Part shown: positions 1-9,124 of the stretch, piece by piece
Layout of the letters: every line of letters starts with the position of its first letter
How positions within the stretch are numbered: position 1 is the first letter of the stretch
Assembly: GCF_000739735.1 (NCBI RefSeq)
Contig: NZ_BBJF01000004.1
Location: forward strand, 1,054,001 to 1,118,000
From: Paraburkholderia ginsengisoli NBRC 100965
GTDB taxonomy: Bacteria > Pseudomonadota > Gammaproteobacteria > Burkholderiales > Burkholderiaceae
Reading direction: 5' to 3'
DNA length: 64,000 bases
The notes under the pieces: generated by a model
Told to the model about the DNA's origin: nothing
The model's input: only the letters and a program-made list of their open reading frames with translations
Database searches by the model: none
Translations under genes and position numbers: made by a program

Positions 1-686
1 TTCCGGGCCGCCCGGATACGGCGCTCGCCAGCATGGGCATCTACGTGTTCAGTGCCGACTACCTGTATGCGCTGCTCGAAGAGAACATCTCCAGCATCGA
101 TACCGATCACGACTTCGGCAAGGACATCCTGCCGCGCGTGGTCACGCAAGGCACGGCGATCGCGCATCCGTTCAGCATGTCGTGCGTGTCGTCGGACCCG
201 AACGTGGAGCCGTACTGGCGCGACGTCGGCACCATCGACGCGTACTGGGCCGCCAATCTCGACCTCGCGTCGACCATCCCGACGCTCGATCTGTACGATC
301 GCAACTGGCCGATCTGGACGTATCAGGAACAGCTGCCGCCCGCGAAGTTCGTGCGCGACATGAAGGGGTTGCAAGGCTCGGGCAATAACCTGATCGTGTG
401 CGGCGGCTGCGTGATCTCGGGCTCGCAGATATCGCGCTCCGTGCTGTCGTCGAACGTGAAGGTGAGTTCTTTCTGTAATATTAATGAGGCAGTCTTGTTG
501 CCGCAGGTCACGGTCGGCGCGAGTTGCCGTTTGCAGAAGGTGGTGATCGACCGCGGCTGTGCGATACCTGAGGGCACGGTGATCGGCGAAGATCCGGTGG
601 CGGACGCCGAGCGCTTCTATCGCACCGACGACGGCGTCGTGCTGGTCACGCCCGAAGCACTGCGGCAGAAGCTGACGCTCAAATGA
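1..686 (+). CDS. glgC: Glucose-1-phosphate adenylyltransferase, C-terminal part (5' end outside window)
   Basis: GlgC makes ADP-glucose from ATP and glucose-1-phosphate, the committed step of bacterial glycogen synthesis. The reading frame is open from the first bases of the window, so this is the C-terminal half only. It contains the family stretch LASMGIYVF, then HDFGKDILP, and the left-handed beta-helix region with Val/Ile hexapeptide-like repeats near the end, which carries allosteric sites in the family. Its stop lies 99 bp before glgA on the same strand, the usual glgCA arrangement. The catalytic N-terminal nucleotidyltransferase residues are not visible here. Identification is firm; the true start is upstream of the window. 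Confidence 0.95.
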   Translation, partial: PGRPDTALASMGIYVFSADYLYALLEENISSIDTDHDFGKDILPRVVTQGTAIAHPFSMSCVSSDPNVEPYWRDVGTIDAYWAANLDLASTIPTLDLYDRNWPIWTYQEQLPPAKFVRDMKGLQGSGNNLIVCGGCVISGSQISRSVLSSNVKVSSFCNINEAVLLPQVTVGASCRLQKVVIDRGCAIPEGTVIGEDPVADAERFYRTDDGVVLVTPEALRQKLTLK

Positions 687-785
687 TGCGGCACACGGCG
701 CGCTGCGTGCGGCGAACGCGGCGCGACCCGGCGTCGGCATGACCTGGCGGAACCCCAACCCTCACTCAGGAACGAGACCCGGCCT

Positions 786-2246
786 ATGACGATTCGCGCG
801 CTGCACGTCGCAAGCGAGCTGTATCCCCTCCTCAAAACGGGCGGTCTCGCCGACGTCGCGGGCGCGCTGCCGCCTGCGCTGATCGAGCGCGGCGCCGACG
901 TGCGCGTGCTGCTGCCCGGCTTTCCGGCCGTGCTCGCGGGTCTCGCCGACCTGCATCCGGTCGCGCAACTGGGGCGCCGTTTCGACACACCGAAGGTGAC
1001 GCTCGAACGGGGCACGTTGCCGTCCAACGGTCTGATCGTCTACGTGATCCGCGCCGATACGCTCTACGACCGCCCCGGCAACCCATATCTGAACGACGAG
1101 CACGTACCCTACGGCGACAACGCGCAACGTTTCGCGCTGCTCGGCTGGGTCGCCGCGCAACTGGCGCAGCAACTCGACCCGGCGTGGTCGCCGCAGATCG
1201 TCCACGCGCACGACTGGCACGCGGGTCTCGCGCCCGCCTACCTGAAGGCGGCCGAGCGCCAGCACGGCCGCTCGTTCGCGCGCAGCGTGTTCACGGTGCA
1301 CAACCTCGCGTATCAGGGCGTGTTCCCCGCGCATCAGTTCGGCCAGCTCGCGCTGCCGGACGATTTCTTCAGCATGTACGGCATCGAGTTCTACGGGCAG
1401 TTGTCGTTCCTGAAGGCCGGGCTCTACTACAGCGACCGCATCACGACCGTCAGCCCGACCTATGCCCGCGAAATCCAGACGCTCGCCCAGGGCGGCGGGC
1501 TCGACGCGTTGCTGCGCCATCGCTCGCACGATCTGAGCGGCATCCTCAACGGCGTCGATTACGCGGTGTGGAATCCCGCCAGCGACACGCTGCTCGACAC
1601 GCATTACAGCGCCACGCGCCTCGCCGGCAAAATCGCCTGCAAGGAGGCGCTGCAAAAGCGCTTCGGCCTGGCGCAGAAAAACGACGCGCTGCTGTTCGGC
1701 GTGGTGAGCCGTCTGACCGAACAGAAGGGCCTCGATCTGCTGCTGGGCGCGGTGCCCGAGATCGTCAAACGCGGCGGGCAGCTGGTCGTGTTCGGCACCG
1801 GCGACCCGGCGCTGGAGAACGGCCTGAAACGCGTCGCGCAGACGCATCCGGAGTCGGTCGCGGTGGAGCTCGGCTTCGACGAAACGCTCGCGCATACGAT
1901 CGTCGCGGGTAGCGACGTGATCGCGGTGCCGTCGCGTTTCGAGCCGTGCGGGCTGACGCAGCTGTATGCGCTCGCGTATGGCTCGCTGCCGCTCGTGCAC
2001 TGCGTGGGCGGCCTCGCCGACACGGTCACGGACGCGTCGCTCGAAAACCTCGCCGACGACCTCGCCACCGGCTTCGTGTTCGAACGGTTCGAACCGAAGG
2101 GGCTCGCCGCCGCGATTCGCCGCGCGTTCGCGCTGTATGGCCGGCGCACCGAGTGGAAGGCGACCCAGCGGCGCGCGATGCGCCAGGACTTTGGCTGGGG
2201 GGCGTCGGCGGAGCGATATCTGACGTTGTACCGGGAGCTGGTTTAA
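786..2246 (+). CDS. glgA: Glycogen synthase (ADP-glucose type, GT5)
   Basis: GlgA transfers glucose from ADP-glucose to the non-reducing end of growing alpha-1,4-glucan in the cytoplasm. The 486-residue length matches bacterial GT5 synthases (about 477-490). Residues 17-23 give the ADP-glucose binding motif KTGGLAD, followed by HAHDWHAG in the N-terminal Rossmann domain. The C-terminal GT-B domain has VSRLTEQKGLDLL and the SRFEPCGLTQ motif with the conserved glutamate. The ATG lies after a purine-rich stretch (aggaacgag). It follows glgC directly and probably shares its transcript. No glgB or glgX appears downstream, so the rest of the pathway must lie upstream or elsewhere. Confidence 0.97.
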   Translation: MTIRALHVASELYPLLKTGGLADVAGALPPALIERGADVRVLLPGFPAVLAGLADLHPVAQLGRRFDTPKVTLERGTLPSNGLIVYVIRADTLYDRPGNPYLNDEHVPYGDNAQRFALLGWVAAQLAQQLDPAWSPQIVHAHDWHAGLAPAYLKAAERQHGRSFARSVFTVHNLAYQGVFPAHQFGQLALPDDFFSMYGIEFYGQLSFLKAGLYYSDRITTVSPTYAREIQTLAQGGGLDALLRHRSHDLSGILNGVDYAVWNPASDTLLDTHYSATRLAGKIACKEALQKRFGLAQKNDALLFGVVSRLTEQKGLDLLLGAVPEIVKRGGQLVVFGTGDPALENGLKRVAQTHPESVAVELGFDETLAHTIVAGSDVIAVPSRFEPCGLTQLYALAYGSLPLVHCVGGLADTVTDASLENLADDLATGFVFERFEPKGLAAAIRRAFALYGRRTEWKATQRRAMRQDFGWGASAERYLTLYRELV

Positions 2247-2553
2247 GGGCAAGTTTTGCCCCGGCCCGACGTACCTCGTCGCCGCATTGCCGCATCGCTC
2301 CATCGCCCCAACCCCGGCCGTCGATCCCCCTCCTCTCTCTGTTTTGATGGTTCGACGCAACAACACGGGGACGGATCGACTCGCGCGCGCCAAACTCATG
2401 TATTGTTTCCTGACAATGCAAACTGCGCATTTTTCTTGCACCATCTGAAGCAGTCCTGCCGAGCAAGGCGATCGGTCCATCCCGGATCCCCAGCGCGGCG
2501 CACTCTTTCCTGTGACCTCTAAAACGCGCCACATCGCTTGCGCGGGCCATACC
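2247..2553. other. Intergenic region glgA-pdxY
   Basis: This stretch of 307 bases holds no credible gene. A short GGGCAA/TTGCCC hairpin directly after the glgA stop (2247-2261) could mark the transcript end, but it lacks a T tract. The pdxY promoter presumably lies in the less GC-rich part around 2390-2450, although no convincing -35/-10 pair was found. Confidence 0.5.
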
Positions 2554-3420
2554 ATGACGAAAAACGTTCTGAGCATCCAGTCACATGTCGTTTTCGGGCA
2601 CGCCGGCAACAGCGCGGCCGTGTTTCCGATGCGCCGGCTCGGCGTCAACGTGTGGCCGCTCAACACCGTGCAGTTCTCGAACCACACGCAATACGGCCAT
2701 TGGACCGGCAGCGCGATCGATGCATCGCAGATGGAGGATCTCGTCGAAGGCATCGGCGCGATCGGCATGCTGCCGCGCTGCGACGCGGTGCTCTCCGGCT
2801 ATCTGGGCACGCCCGAACAGGCGCAGTCGGTGCTGGAGATCGTCAAGGCCGTGAAGGCCGCCAATCCGCGCGCGTGGTATTTCTGCGATCCAGTGATGGG
2901 CGCCGCGAGCGGCTGCAAGGTCGAGCCGGGCATCCAGGAATTTCTGGTGCGCACGATGCCGGAAGCGGCCGATGCAATGGCGCCGAACCATACCGAGTTG
3001 CAACGGCTGGTGGGCCGCGAGATCGAGACGCTCGAAGAAGCGGTGACGGCGTGCCGCGAAGTCATCGCGCGCGGGCCGAAGCTGGTGCTGGTCAAGCATC
3101 TGCTCGACCGCAACAGTCCCGCCGACCGCTTCAACATGCTGGTCGTCACCGAGCGCGAGGCGTGGATGGGTCAACGCCCGCTCTATCCGTTCGCGCGGCA
3201 GCCGGTCGGGGTCGGCGATCTGACGAGCGCGGTGTTCGTCGCGCGCACGCTGCTCGGCGATTCGATTCGCGCGGCCTTCGAGCACACGCTCGCCGCCGTA
3301 AACGCGGTGGTCAAGGCGACCTGGCAGGCCGGGCGCTACGAGCTCGAACTGGTGGCCGCGCAGAACGACATCGCGCAGCCGCGCGAGTGGTTCGACGCAT
3401 GGGTCGCGGAGACCGCCTGA
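2554..3420 (+). CDS. pdxY: Pyridoxal kinase PdxY
   Basis: PdxY phosphorylates pyridoxal to pyridoxal 5'-phosphate in the B6 salvage pathway. The 288-residue length matches E. coli PdxY (287). The N-terminus [15 protein letters not shown] is the family substrate-binding segment, and [14 protein letters not shown] follows. The C-terminal ribokinase-fold motif is [10 protein letters not shown] (GVGD in place of the commoner GTGD, with the catalytic Asp kept). The ATG at 2554 was chosen because it aligns with family starts; an in-frame extension to 2512 has no family similarity. It is monocistronic as far as can be seen. Confidence 0.95.
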   Translation: MTKNVLSIQSHVVFGHAGNSAAVFPMRRLGVNVWPLNTVQFSNHTQYGHWTGSAIDASQMEDLVEGIGAIGMLPRCDAVLSGYLGTPEQAQSVLEIVKAVKAANPRAWYFCDPVMGAASGCKVEPGIQEFLVRTMPEAADAMAPNHTELQRLVGREIETLEEAVTACREVIARGPKLVLVKHLLDRNSPADRFNMLVVTEREAWMGQRPLYPFARQPVGVGDLTSAVFVARTLLGDSIRAAFEHTLAAVNAVVKATWQAGRYELELVAAQNDIAQPREWFDAWVAETA

Positions 3421-3549
3421 GTCGCCCGCCCGCCGCGCCGCAAACCGCGTCTGTCAGCCGGCCGTCCTATAATGCGTGCCGCGTGGACGAGGCAGCGCCC
3501 GTCCGCATGGCATTTCTCACGCATCCGGCATTCAGCAGACGAGGCATCG

Positions 3550-4011
3550 ATGGACGGTTATATCCGCAGCGAGCGGGAAGAATTTTTTGAGCAGTTGTGC
3601 ATCAGCGTCGACGCCGACGAAGCGCACGAACAGGAAGCAATCGAGTACTTCGAGAACCAGTTCGACCAGGCCGATTTCGATCCGGCGCAGTGGCTCGACA
3701 TCGCGCTGTACTACTCGCCGGCCGTCGCGCGCGGCATCGTCGACATGGTGACGCCCGACGACAAGGCGCGCAGCAACATCGCCGAAGTGATCGCGGACAA
3801 TCTCGACATCTCGTACGGCGAGGACGAATGCCAGCAGTTCGCCGAGACCATCGAATTCGCCCTGAACAACGGCGTGCCGGTCGACATCGACCTGGTACTC
3901 GACGGCTGCCAGCGCGCGATCGACGATCTCGACACCTGGGCCGACGACGACACCAAGGCGCCACTGCTGCGTCTGCGTGAAGAGCTGTTGCGCCAGCAAG
4001 GCGAGCGTTGA
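3550..4011 (+). CDS. Conserved acidic hypothetical protein
   Basis: This encodes a 153-residue, strongly acidic, soluble protein with no signal peptide or membrane segment. I do not recognise a named domain. Asp/Glu-rich helices dominate (DADEAHEQEAIEYFENQF, then EDECQQFAETIEFALNNG). Codon use is like that of its neighbours, and the frame is closed by a clear terminator, which supports a real gene. The start at 3550 begins MDGYIRSER; an in-frame start at 3472 would add 26 residues of low-quality sequence. It could be a small adaptor or regulator, but nothing in the sequence says so. Confidence 0.75.
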   Translation: MDGYIRSEREEFFEQLCISVDADEAHEQEAIEYFENQFDQADFDPAQWLDIALYYSPAVARGIVDMVTPDDKARSNIAEVIADNLDISYGEDECQQFAETIEFALNNGVPVDIDLVLDGCQRAIDDLDTWADDDTKAPLLRLREELLRQQGER

Positions 4012-4069
4012 GCGCTTTGCCGCGCGAAGCATCCGCAAAACAACACCCGGGCAACACCTAAGCAACGCC

Positions 4070-4094
4070 GCCGGCGCGCTCGCGCCGGCTTCTT
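4070..4094 (+). terminator. Rho-independent terminator after the 3550-4011 gene
   Basis: A perfect 9-bp stem (GCCGGCGCG at 4070-4078 with CGCGCCGGC at 4081-4089) is followed by TTCTT. It lies 58 bp downstream of the stop codon at 4011. The T tract is short, so efficiency is uncertain. Confidence 0.7.
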
Positions 4095-4412
4095 AAGCAT
4101 ATGCCGCAATCGGCACCTCACACGCCGTCCCTCACGGCTGCCCGCCCGCACACTGCGCGGCCTGTGCCGAAATGCTCATCCAAAGCGCCTCGAACTGCCA
4201 AGACGACGGCAAATTGGCTTTCTATATTCGCGCCAGATTGACTGCGCGCATAAACGCCGCTGAACGCACTGCGCGTATTCCAGCCTTGTTTATGGCGTCC
4301 GATCATTCGTAGTCTCTCGATACGCGCGAGGCGAAGCCTCGGCCCGCGTGTCGATCCAGCGTTACCGTCTTGCCGCTTTCACACCCTGAAACTGTCGATG
4401 GAAGGAGAGACC
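4095..4412. other. Intergenic region before the binding-protein gene
   Basis: These 318 bases contain no supported gene. Only the ribosome binding site AAGGAGA just before the ATG at 4413 is clear. A TTGACT hexamer near 4236 has no well-spaced -10 partner. Confidence 0.4.
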
Positions 4413-5564
4413 ATGAGTCTTCGCAACACGCTGAAACCGCTTGCCCTGGTCGCGGGCGCCCTCTTCGCGGTCGCGCCGCTGAGCGGTTTCGCCGACGACC
4501 TGCCGGTGAAGATCGGCTTTGCCGCGCCGCTGACAGGCGCCAATGCCGGCTACGGCAAGGACCTGGAAAACGGTGTCCGGCTCGCGATCGAAGAAGCCAA
4601 CGCGCAGAAGATCAAGATCGGCGACAAGGTCGCGCAATTCCAGCTGATCTCGCAGGACGATCAGGCCGACCCGCGCATCGGCGTGCAGGCCGCGCAGAAG
4701 CTGGTCGACTCGGGCGTGTCGGCGGTCGTGGGCCACTTCAATTCGGGCACCACGATTCCCGCGTCGCAGGTCTATGAACAGGCTGGCATTCCGGTGATCG
4801 ACCCGGCCGCCACCAATCCGATCATCACCGGCCGCGGCTTTGCCAACACCTTCATGGTGATTTCCACCGACGGGCAGAACGCCGGCAACGCGGGCGCGTA
4901 CGCGGTGGATGTGACCAAGGCCAAACGCATCGCGATCATCGACGACCGGACCGCGTTCGGCCAGGGCGAAGCCGATGAGTTCGAGAAGGCGGTGAAGGCG
5001 CACGGCGGCACGATCGTCGCGCGCGAGTACACCGACAATCACGCGGTGGACTTCAGCACGCAAATCACCAAGATCAAGGGGACCAACGCGGACCTCGTGT
5101 TTTTTGGCGGCCTGGATAATCAGGCGGCCGGCTTCGCGCGGCGCATGAAGCAACTGGGCCTGAACGCGCAACTCGTGGGCGGCGGCGGCGTGATGGACCC
5201 GGACTTCATCAAGCTCGCCGGCGATTCGGCCGACGGCGTGATGGCGTGGGAATACGGCCGCCCGCTCGCGCAATTGCCCGGCGGCAAGGACTTCTCCGCG
5301 AAGTTCAAGAAGCGCTTCGGTGAAGACATCCTGTCGTATGCGCCGTTCGGCTATGACGGCGCGTGGGCCGCGATCAAGGCGATGCAGCAGGCGAAGTCGA
5401 GTTCGCCGTCGGCGTATCGGCCGGTACTGAAGGCGATCGATTTCGAAGGCGTGACTGGCAAGATTTCGTTCGACAACACAGGCGCGTTGAAGAGCGGTGC
5501 CTCGACGCTGTATCAGGTGAAGAACGGCGCGTGGGTGCCGATCGTCACGAAGAGCGGGACCTGA
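4413..5564 (+). CDS. Branched-chain amino-acid-type ABC transporter substrate-binding protein
   Basis: This is a periplasmic binding protein of the LivJ/LivK family (type I fold), 383 residues. Residues 1-27 form a Sec signal peptide (positively charged start, hydrophobic core, cleavage after GFA). The mature protein begins with VKIGFAAPLTGANAGYG, the family ligand-binding start, and has GHFNSGTTIPAS and YGRPLAQLPGG later. The ATG at 4413 has the RBS AAGGAGA five bases upstream, so it was preferred over the in-frame ATG at 4398. No permease or ATPase genes (livHMGF) are adjacent, so it is an orphan that must use components encoded elsewhere. The substrate is not certain. Confidence 0.92.
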   Translation: MSLRNTLKPLALVAGALFAVAPLSGFADDLPVKIGFAAPLTGANAGYGKDLENGVRLAIEEANAQKIKIGDKVAQFQLISQDDQADPRIGVQAAQKLVDSGVSAVVGHFNSGTTIPASQVYEQAGIPVIDPAATNPIITGRGFANTFMVISTDGQNAGNAGAYAVDVTKAKRIAIIDDRTAFGQGEADEFEKAVKAHGGTIVAREYTDNHAVDFSTQITKIKGTNADLVFFGGLDNQAAGFARRMKQLGLNAQLVGGGGVMDPDFIKLAGDSADGVMAWEYGRPLAQLPGGKDFSAKFKKRFGEDILSYAPFGYDGAWAAIKAMQQAKSSSPSAYRPVLKAIDFEGVTGKISFDNTGALKSGASTLYQVKNGAWVPIVTKSGT

Positions 5565-5634
5565 AGCGCTTGAATTGCGCCGGCCGTGTTCGATGACGCG
5601 CGTGTGGCCCTGGCATTGTGTCGCGCCAGGGCCG

Positions 5635-7560
5635 CTATTTCACCTTCGCCGCTTTCACCACCAGCTCGGCGTCGAGATCGCGCTCGATCCGCACGAGGTC
5701 GTCCTTCATCCCGGCGAACTCGTCGGCCGAACACATCTGATGGCCGAACGCGGCGCGCAGATGGCGGCTGACCTGCAGCATCCGCGTCGCGGGATCGAAG
5801 CTGTAGCGCGAAGAGAATGTCAGAAAGCGGTCCTGCACCGCCGTATCGGCGGGTAAATCCGTCACGCGGACAAAGCGCGGCAGCGTCATCTCCAGCGTCT
5901 CGTCGAACTCCGCGCCGATGCAGGCCCACGGCTGCGTGCGCGCCGGCTCGGCGAGCCACGTCTGCACCTGCGAGCCCATTCCGCCGGACAGGCTCGTCAG
6001 CGCGGGCACCGCCGTCGTGCCGTCCTGCCACACGAAATGCGCGACGCTGCCCTGCATCGACGTGGCAAAGGGTCCGACGGTCGCGGCGACGTCGTCGGTA
6101 CGCAGCTGCGCGGTGCCATGCAGCCCGGTGAGCAACAGACGGTTCGCCGCGATCTGCTGCGTGCGCTGCCGGGTCGCGCGCCGGAACGTGTTGCGCTCGA
6201 CCTCGGCGGTGAAGCCCGCATCTTCGACTCGGTAAGCGTAATTCGCGCTGCCGCTTTCATCGACGTCGATCTGCAGGCGCGCCGAGCGCTCGCGCGGCTG
6301 CGTGGCCGGCGTGCGCGACAGCACGCCTTCGCCGACCAGCAGCACGGGCCGGTCCATCACGCCAGGCGGCAGATAGCCGAAGGCCGTGCCGCCCGCGGTC
6401 GTGTCGGCGAACAACGACAATTCAGGAATCCAGATAATCGCGTGATTGATCGCGCTCGCGCCGTAGCCTGGCACGTCGGGCAAGCTGTAGTACGGCCCGA
6501 GATTGAGCAGCACCGCCTCGCTGCGGATGCCCACCGCGGCCAGCAATGCGCCGTACAACGCGACGTGGTCCTTGCAGTCGCCGTAGCGGTTGCGCAGGAT
6601 GTCGGTCGCCTTGTGCGGAATCGCCGCTGTCTCGCCGAGAAACAACGCGACGTAGCGGATGTTCAGGCGCATCCAGTCGTACAGCGCCTGAGCTTTCGCG
6701 CGCGGATCGGCGAGGTTGGCCGTCAGGCTTTGTGCGAGCCGCGCGATGGCGGGGTCGTCGATCGTCGCGTCGGCGGCGGGTCCGCGATAGCGCGCGGCGA
6801 AGCTCGCGAAGTCCGGCACAGTCGACACCATCAGCCGGTCGCCCCAGTTCGCGTAGCCGACCGCGCCCGCTTCGAGCGGCGCATACGGCCCATGCCGGTA
6901 GTCGAACTCGTAGCGCGTGCGGCCATTGACCGTGACCGGCGGCACCGCCGTGTAGCCGCGCGCGTCGGCGTAAAGCGGCACGTCTTCGGGTAGATCGAAG
7001 ATCAGCCGCTGCAACTCAACCGGATCGCGCGTCGGCTCGACCAGGTACGCGAAGGTGCCCGCCTGCAGCGGCTTCGTGCGGGTCTTGCGAAACGCCAGAT
7101 GCACGCGCGCCCCGGGCTCGACGGCGGGGAAGATCACCGTGCGCAACACCCCGTCCTCGAAACTCGGCGCGCCGGCCGAGCGCGGCTCCTGCACGTCGCG
7201 GATCGCCTCGGGGCCGACCGGATGCGCGATGCCGTTGCGGTCGAAGGTTTCGGCGGCCAGCAGCTCCACCTGTTCGATGTCCTTGTTGAACCACACATAG
7301 CGTTGCGCGATGTCGTCGACGCCGCTCGTCGTGTTGGCACGCAGGATGGTGTCGTCGTGTTCCTCGATCGAGCCGTCTTTCTGGATCGTGAACAGGTGCA
7401 CGTCGCTTTCCATCGTGGATGGCGCGCGGTCGGGATCGGCGGGCGTGGCGTCGTCCGCGTGGGCGAGCGTCGCGAAAGCGCAGGCCGCACAGGTGAAGAC
7501 GGCGCACGCGGCCAGCGTCGAAGCAGCGGTCAGTGCGAGCGACGCAATGCGCGCCGTCAT
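5635..7560 (-). CDS. Exported DUF3857/transglutaminase-like protein
   Basis: The 641-residue product has a signal peptide (h-region rich in Ala/Leu/Cys, cleavage about AHA-D near residue 36), a DUF3857 domain and a transglutaminase-like domain. The Cys-His-Asp triad of transglutaminase folds is visible: Cys in RYGDCKDH (about 329), His in INHAIIWIP (about 373) and Asp in FADTTA (about 386). A beta-rich C-terminal part follows. Such proteins are periplasmic, and their physiological substrates are generally unknown. The start at 7560 (MTARIAS) gives the clean signal peptide; ten more residues upstream would spoil it. It is separated by 105 bp from the next gene upstream. Confidence 0.88.
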   Translation of the reverse strand: MTARIASLALTAASTLAACAVFTCAACAFATLAHADDATPADPDRAPSTMESDVHLFTIQKDGSIEEHDDTILRANTTSGVDDIAQRYVWFNKDIEQVELLAAETFDRNGIAHPVGPEAIRDVQEPRSAGAPSFEDGVLRTVIFPAVEPGARVHLAFRKTRTKPLQAGTFAYLVEPTRDPVELQRLIFDLPEDVPLYADARGYTAVPPVTVNGRTRYEFDYRHGPYAPLEAGAVGYANWGDRLMVSTVPDFASFAARYRGPAADATIDDPAIARLAQSLTANLADPRAKAQALYDWMRLNIRYVALFLGETAAIPHKATDILRNRYGDCKDHVALYGALLAAVGIRSEAVLLNLGPYYSLPDVPGYGASAINHAIIWIPELSLFADTTAGGTAFGYLPPGVMDRPVLLVGEGVLSRTPATQPRERSARLQIDVDESGSANYAYRVEDAGFTAEVERNTFRRATRQRTQQIAANRLLLTGLHGTAQLRTDDVAATVGPFATSMQGSVAHFVWQDGTTAVPALTSLSGGMGSQVQTWLAEPARTQPWACIGAEFDETLEMTLPRFVRVTDLPADTAVQDRFLTFSSRYSFDPATRMLQVSRHLRAAFGHQMCSADEFAGMKDDLVRIERDLDAELVVKAAKVK

Positions 7561-7665
7561 AGGCGGCGCGCCCTGCCCCGCGCGCGCCACGCGGCGTCTC
7601 GTCGGCGGTCGGACCCGCGTGATCGAACAGCGATCGCTTGCGCCCCCCGATGCATGCCGCGCCCC

Positions 7666-8346
7666 TCAATCCGTTTCGCCGAGATGCCCCAACAAAGCCT
7701 GCAGCCGCTCCACATGCCTGAGCAGCAGGTGGCGATGCTTCTCGATCTGTTCGAGCCGGCCCGCGAGGTCGGCCTGGATCGGGTCGTCGAGATCGGCGGC
7801 GGCGATCACCTCCTCCACCTTCGCGCGCATCGACGACAACTCGACCGGTGCATGACTCAGATGCCGCTCGAACCGTCGCACGTCCTGAATCGCCAGCTCG
7901 CGGACCTTGCGGAAATGCGCCTGACGCCGGTGCGCTTCCACGTCGAGCGTTTCTTCCTCGACGCGCTTCGCCGGCCCCGGCTGTCCGAAGATCGGCTCGG
8001 GCGGCCGCAGCACGGTCTTCTTGCGCACCGGATGCGCGGTGCCGCGAAAACGCGCGAGCGGCTGTTCGTTGTCGATCGCCTCGCGCGCGTTCGGTGGTAT
8101 CTCTTGCCCCGTGTGCGGCACGTTCATCCAGCCGTTCGGCAAACCGGTGACCGCCTCGATCCCGCGCACGAATTCCTCGCTGAATTCGCGCTGACCGGAC
8201 AGCATCAGTTTCAGGTAGCTCGCGGAGAAGGTCATCATGCGCGCGAGACGGGTCGCCGCGCCGACCTCGCGGGTCAGCAGCACCAGGTTTGCTCGCCAGA
8301 CCGGGAGCAGCAATTCGTCGGAATCTTCCATCGCTGGGTCTTCCAT
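7666..8346 (-). CDS. Putative regulator with degenerate HTH-like N-terminus
   Basis: This 226-residue protein is conserved-looking but not one I can name. The N-terminal third (TRLARMMTFSASYLKLMLSG followed by GIEAVTGLPNGWM) reads like a Cro/XRE-type helix-turn-helix, with the common ending in which a helix defines the number of repeats before dimerisation. The C-terminal part is highly charged and helical, probably coiled coil (residues about 130-220, with many Glu/Arg/His/Leu). A DNA-binding role is an inference. Starts at 8346 (MEDPAMEDS) or 8331 are both possible. It stands alone on the minus strand, between the transglutaminase-like gene and the divergent small exported peptide. Confidence 0.65.
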   Translation of the reverse strand: MEDPAMEDSDELLLPVWRANLVLLTREVGAATRLARMMTFSASYLKLMLSGQREFSEEFVRGIEAVTGLPNGWMNVPHTGQEIPPNAREAIDNEQPLARFRGTAHPVRKKTVLRPPEPIFGQPGPAKRVEEETLDVEAHRRQAHFRKVRELAIQDVRRFERHLSHAPVELSSMRAKVEEVIAAADLDDPIQADLAGRLEQIEKHRHLLLRHVERLQALLGHLGETD

Positions 8347-8676
8347 CTTGTTGCCCGATGTAGTGACGACACGCTCGCGCACGTCATCGTTTTGAAAGGG
8401 TAGCCGCTTCACTGCGTGACACGCAATCCCGGCGTGAGCCTGGCTGTGCTGATTGTGTGCTGCCTGGCACACATGGCCGCCGTTGTAACGAAAATACACG
8501 CTCACGCGCGCCGCCGCCCGACTGCAGGCGCTCGCGACGTGCCGCGTGTTGCATTGACACACACATTCGCACAGTGTTCCTACGCTCGACGCCCGCAATG
8601 TGGCATGCTTGCGTGCCGATGCGGCACGTCTCGTGCTGGATCGGTAGCTCCACAACATTGACTTAAGGGTTTTGTA
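8347..8676. promoter_or_regulatory. Intergenic region with candidate promoter for the small exported peptide
   Basis: No gene is supported in these 330 bases between divergent genes. On the plus strand a perfect -35 TTGACA (8554-8559) is followed after 17 bp by a weak -10 TTCCTA (8577-8582), about 95 bp before the ATG at 8677. The weak -10 keeps confidence low. Confidence 0.35.
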
Positions 8677-8811
8677 ATGAAAAAAATCGTTCTCGCCATG
8701 GCCGCCGCTGTCGTCACCTTGAGCGCAATCGCTCCCGCGCAAGCGTATGAGCATCATCGCGAATGCCACAAGGTGCGCGTTCACCATCACTGGGAAAAGC
8801 GCTGCCACTAA
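8677..8811 (+). CDS. Small exported His/Cys-rich peptide (44 aa)
   Basis: The frame encodes 44 residues: a textbook signal peptide (MKKIVLAMAAA, hydrophobic core, cleavage after APAQA at residue 23) and a 21-residue mature peptide, YEHHRECHKVRVHHHWEKRCH. The mature part holds seven histidines and two cysteines, and its charge is strongly basic. It is followed 41 bp later by a strong terminator, which defines a short monocistronic unit. A possible function is periplasmic metal binding or a small stress peptide; this is inference from composition only. The Shine-Dalgarno is weak (aaggg about 10 bp upstream). Confidence 0.75.
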   Translation: MKKIVLAMAAAVVTLSAIAPAQAYEHHRECHKVRVHHHWEKRCH

Positions 8812-8852
8812 GGTGGCGATGCTGTGCCCGCCTGGGCACGGCACGCATCGCA

Positions 8853-8881
8853 AAGCCCCGCACGAGCGGGGCTTTTTTTTT
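8853..8881 (+). terminator. Strong Rho-independent terminator
   Basis: AAGCCCCG (8853-8860) pairs with CGGGGCTT (8867-8874) around a six-base loop, followed by an unbroken T tract to 8881. It ends the 8677-8811 small gene. Confidence 0.92.
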
Positions 8882-9124
8882 GCCGATGACTTCGACGCGG
8901 CACAGCGCGGAACGACGTTCGACGCGCTCTACCTTCCGCGTGAAAGCACCGGCGCGCAATCACAGACACATGCTGTTACACCTTGGCGGTATCGGCCGAC
9001 GCGGACGCGGCAAGGCGCTGGAGCGCAGTGGCGTCACTCGCGTGGTGAACAGATTGCGTGAGCGGCAGTGGCGGTGCCGTCTTCACGCGAGCCTGATGGA
9101 ACCTGATGAACTTGACGCCGCCTT

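Noticed and set aside
762..2768. 668-residue minus-strand frame opposite glgA and the pdxY start
   Set aside because: It spans two confident genes on the other strand and shows compositional bias only.
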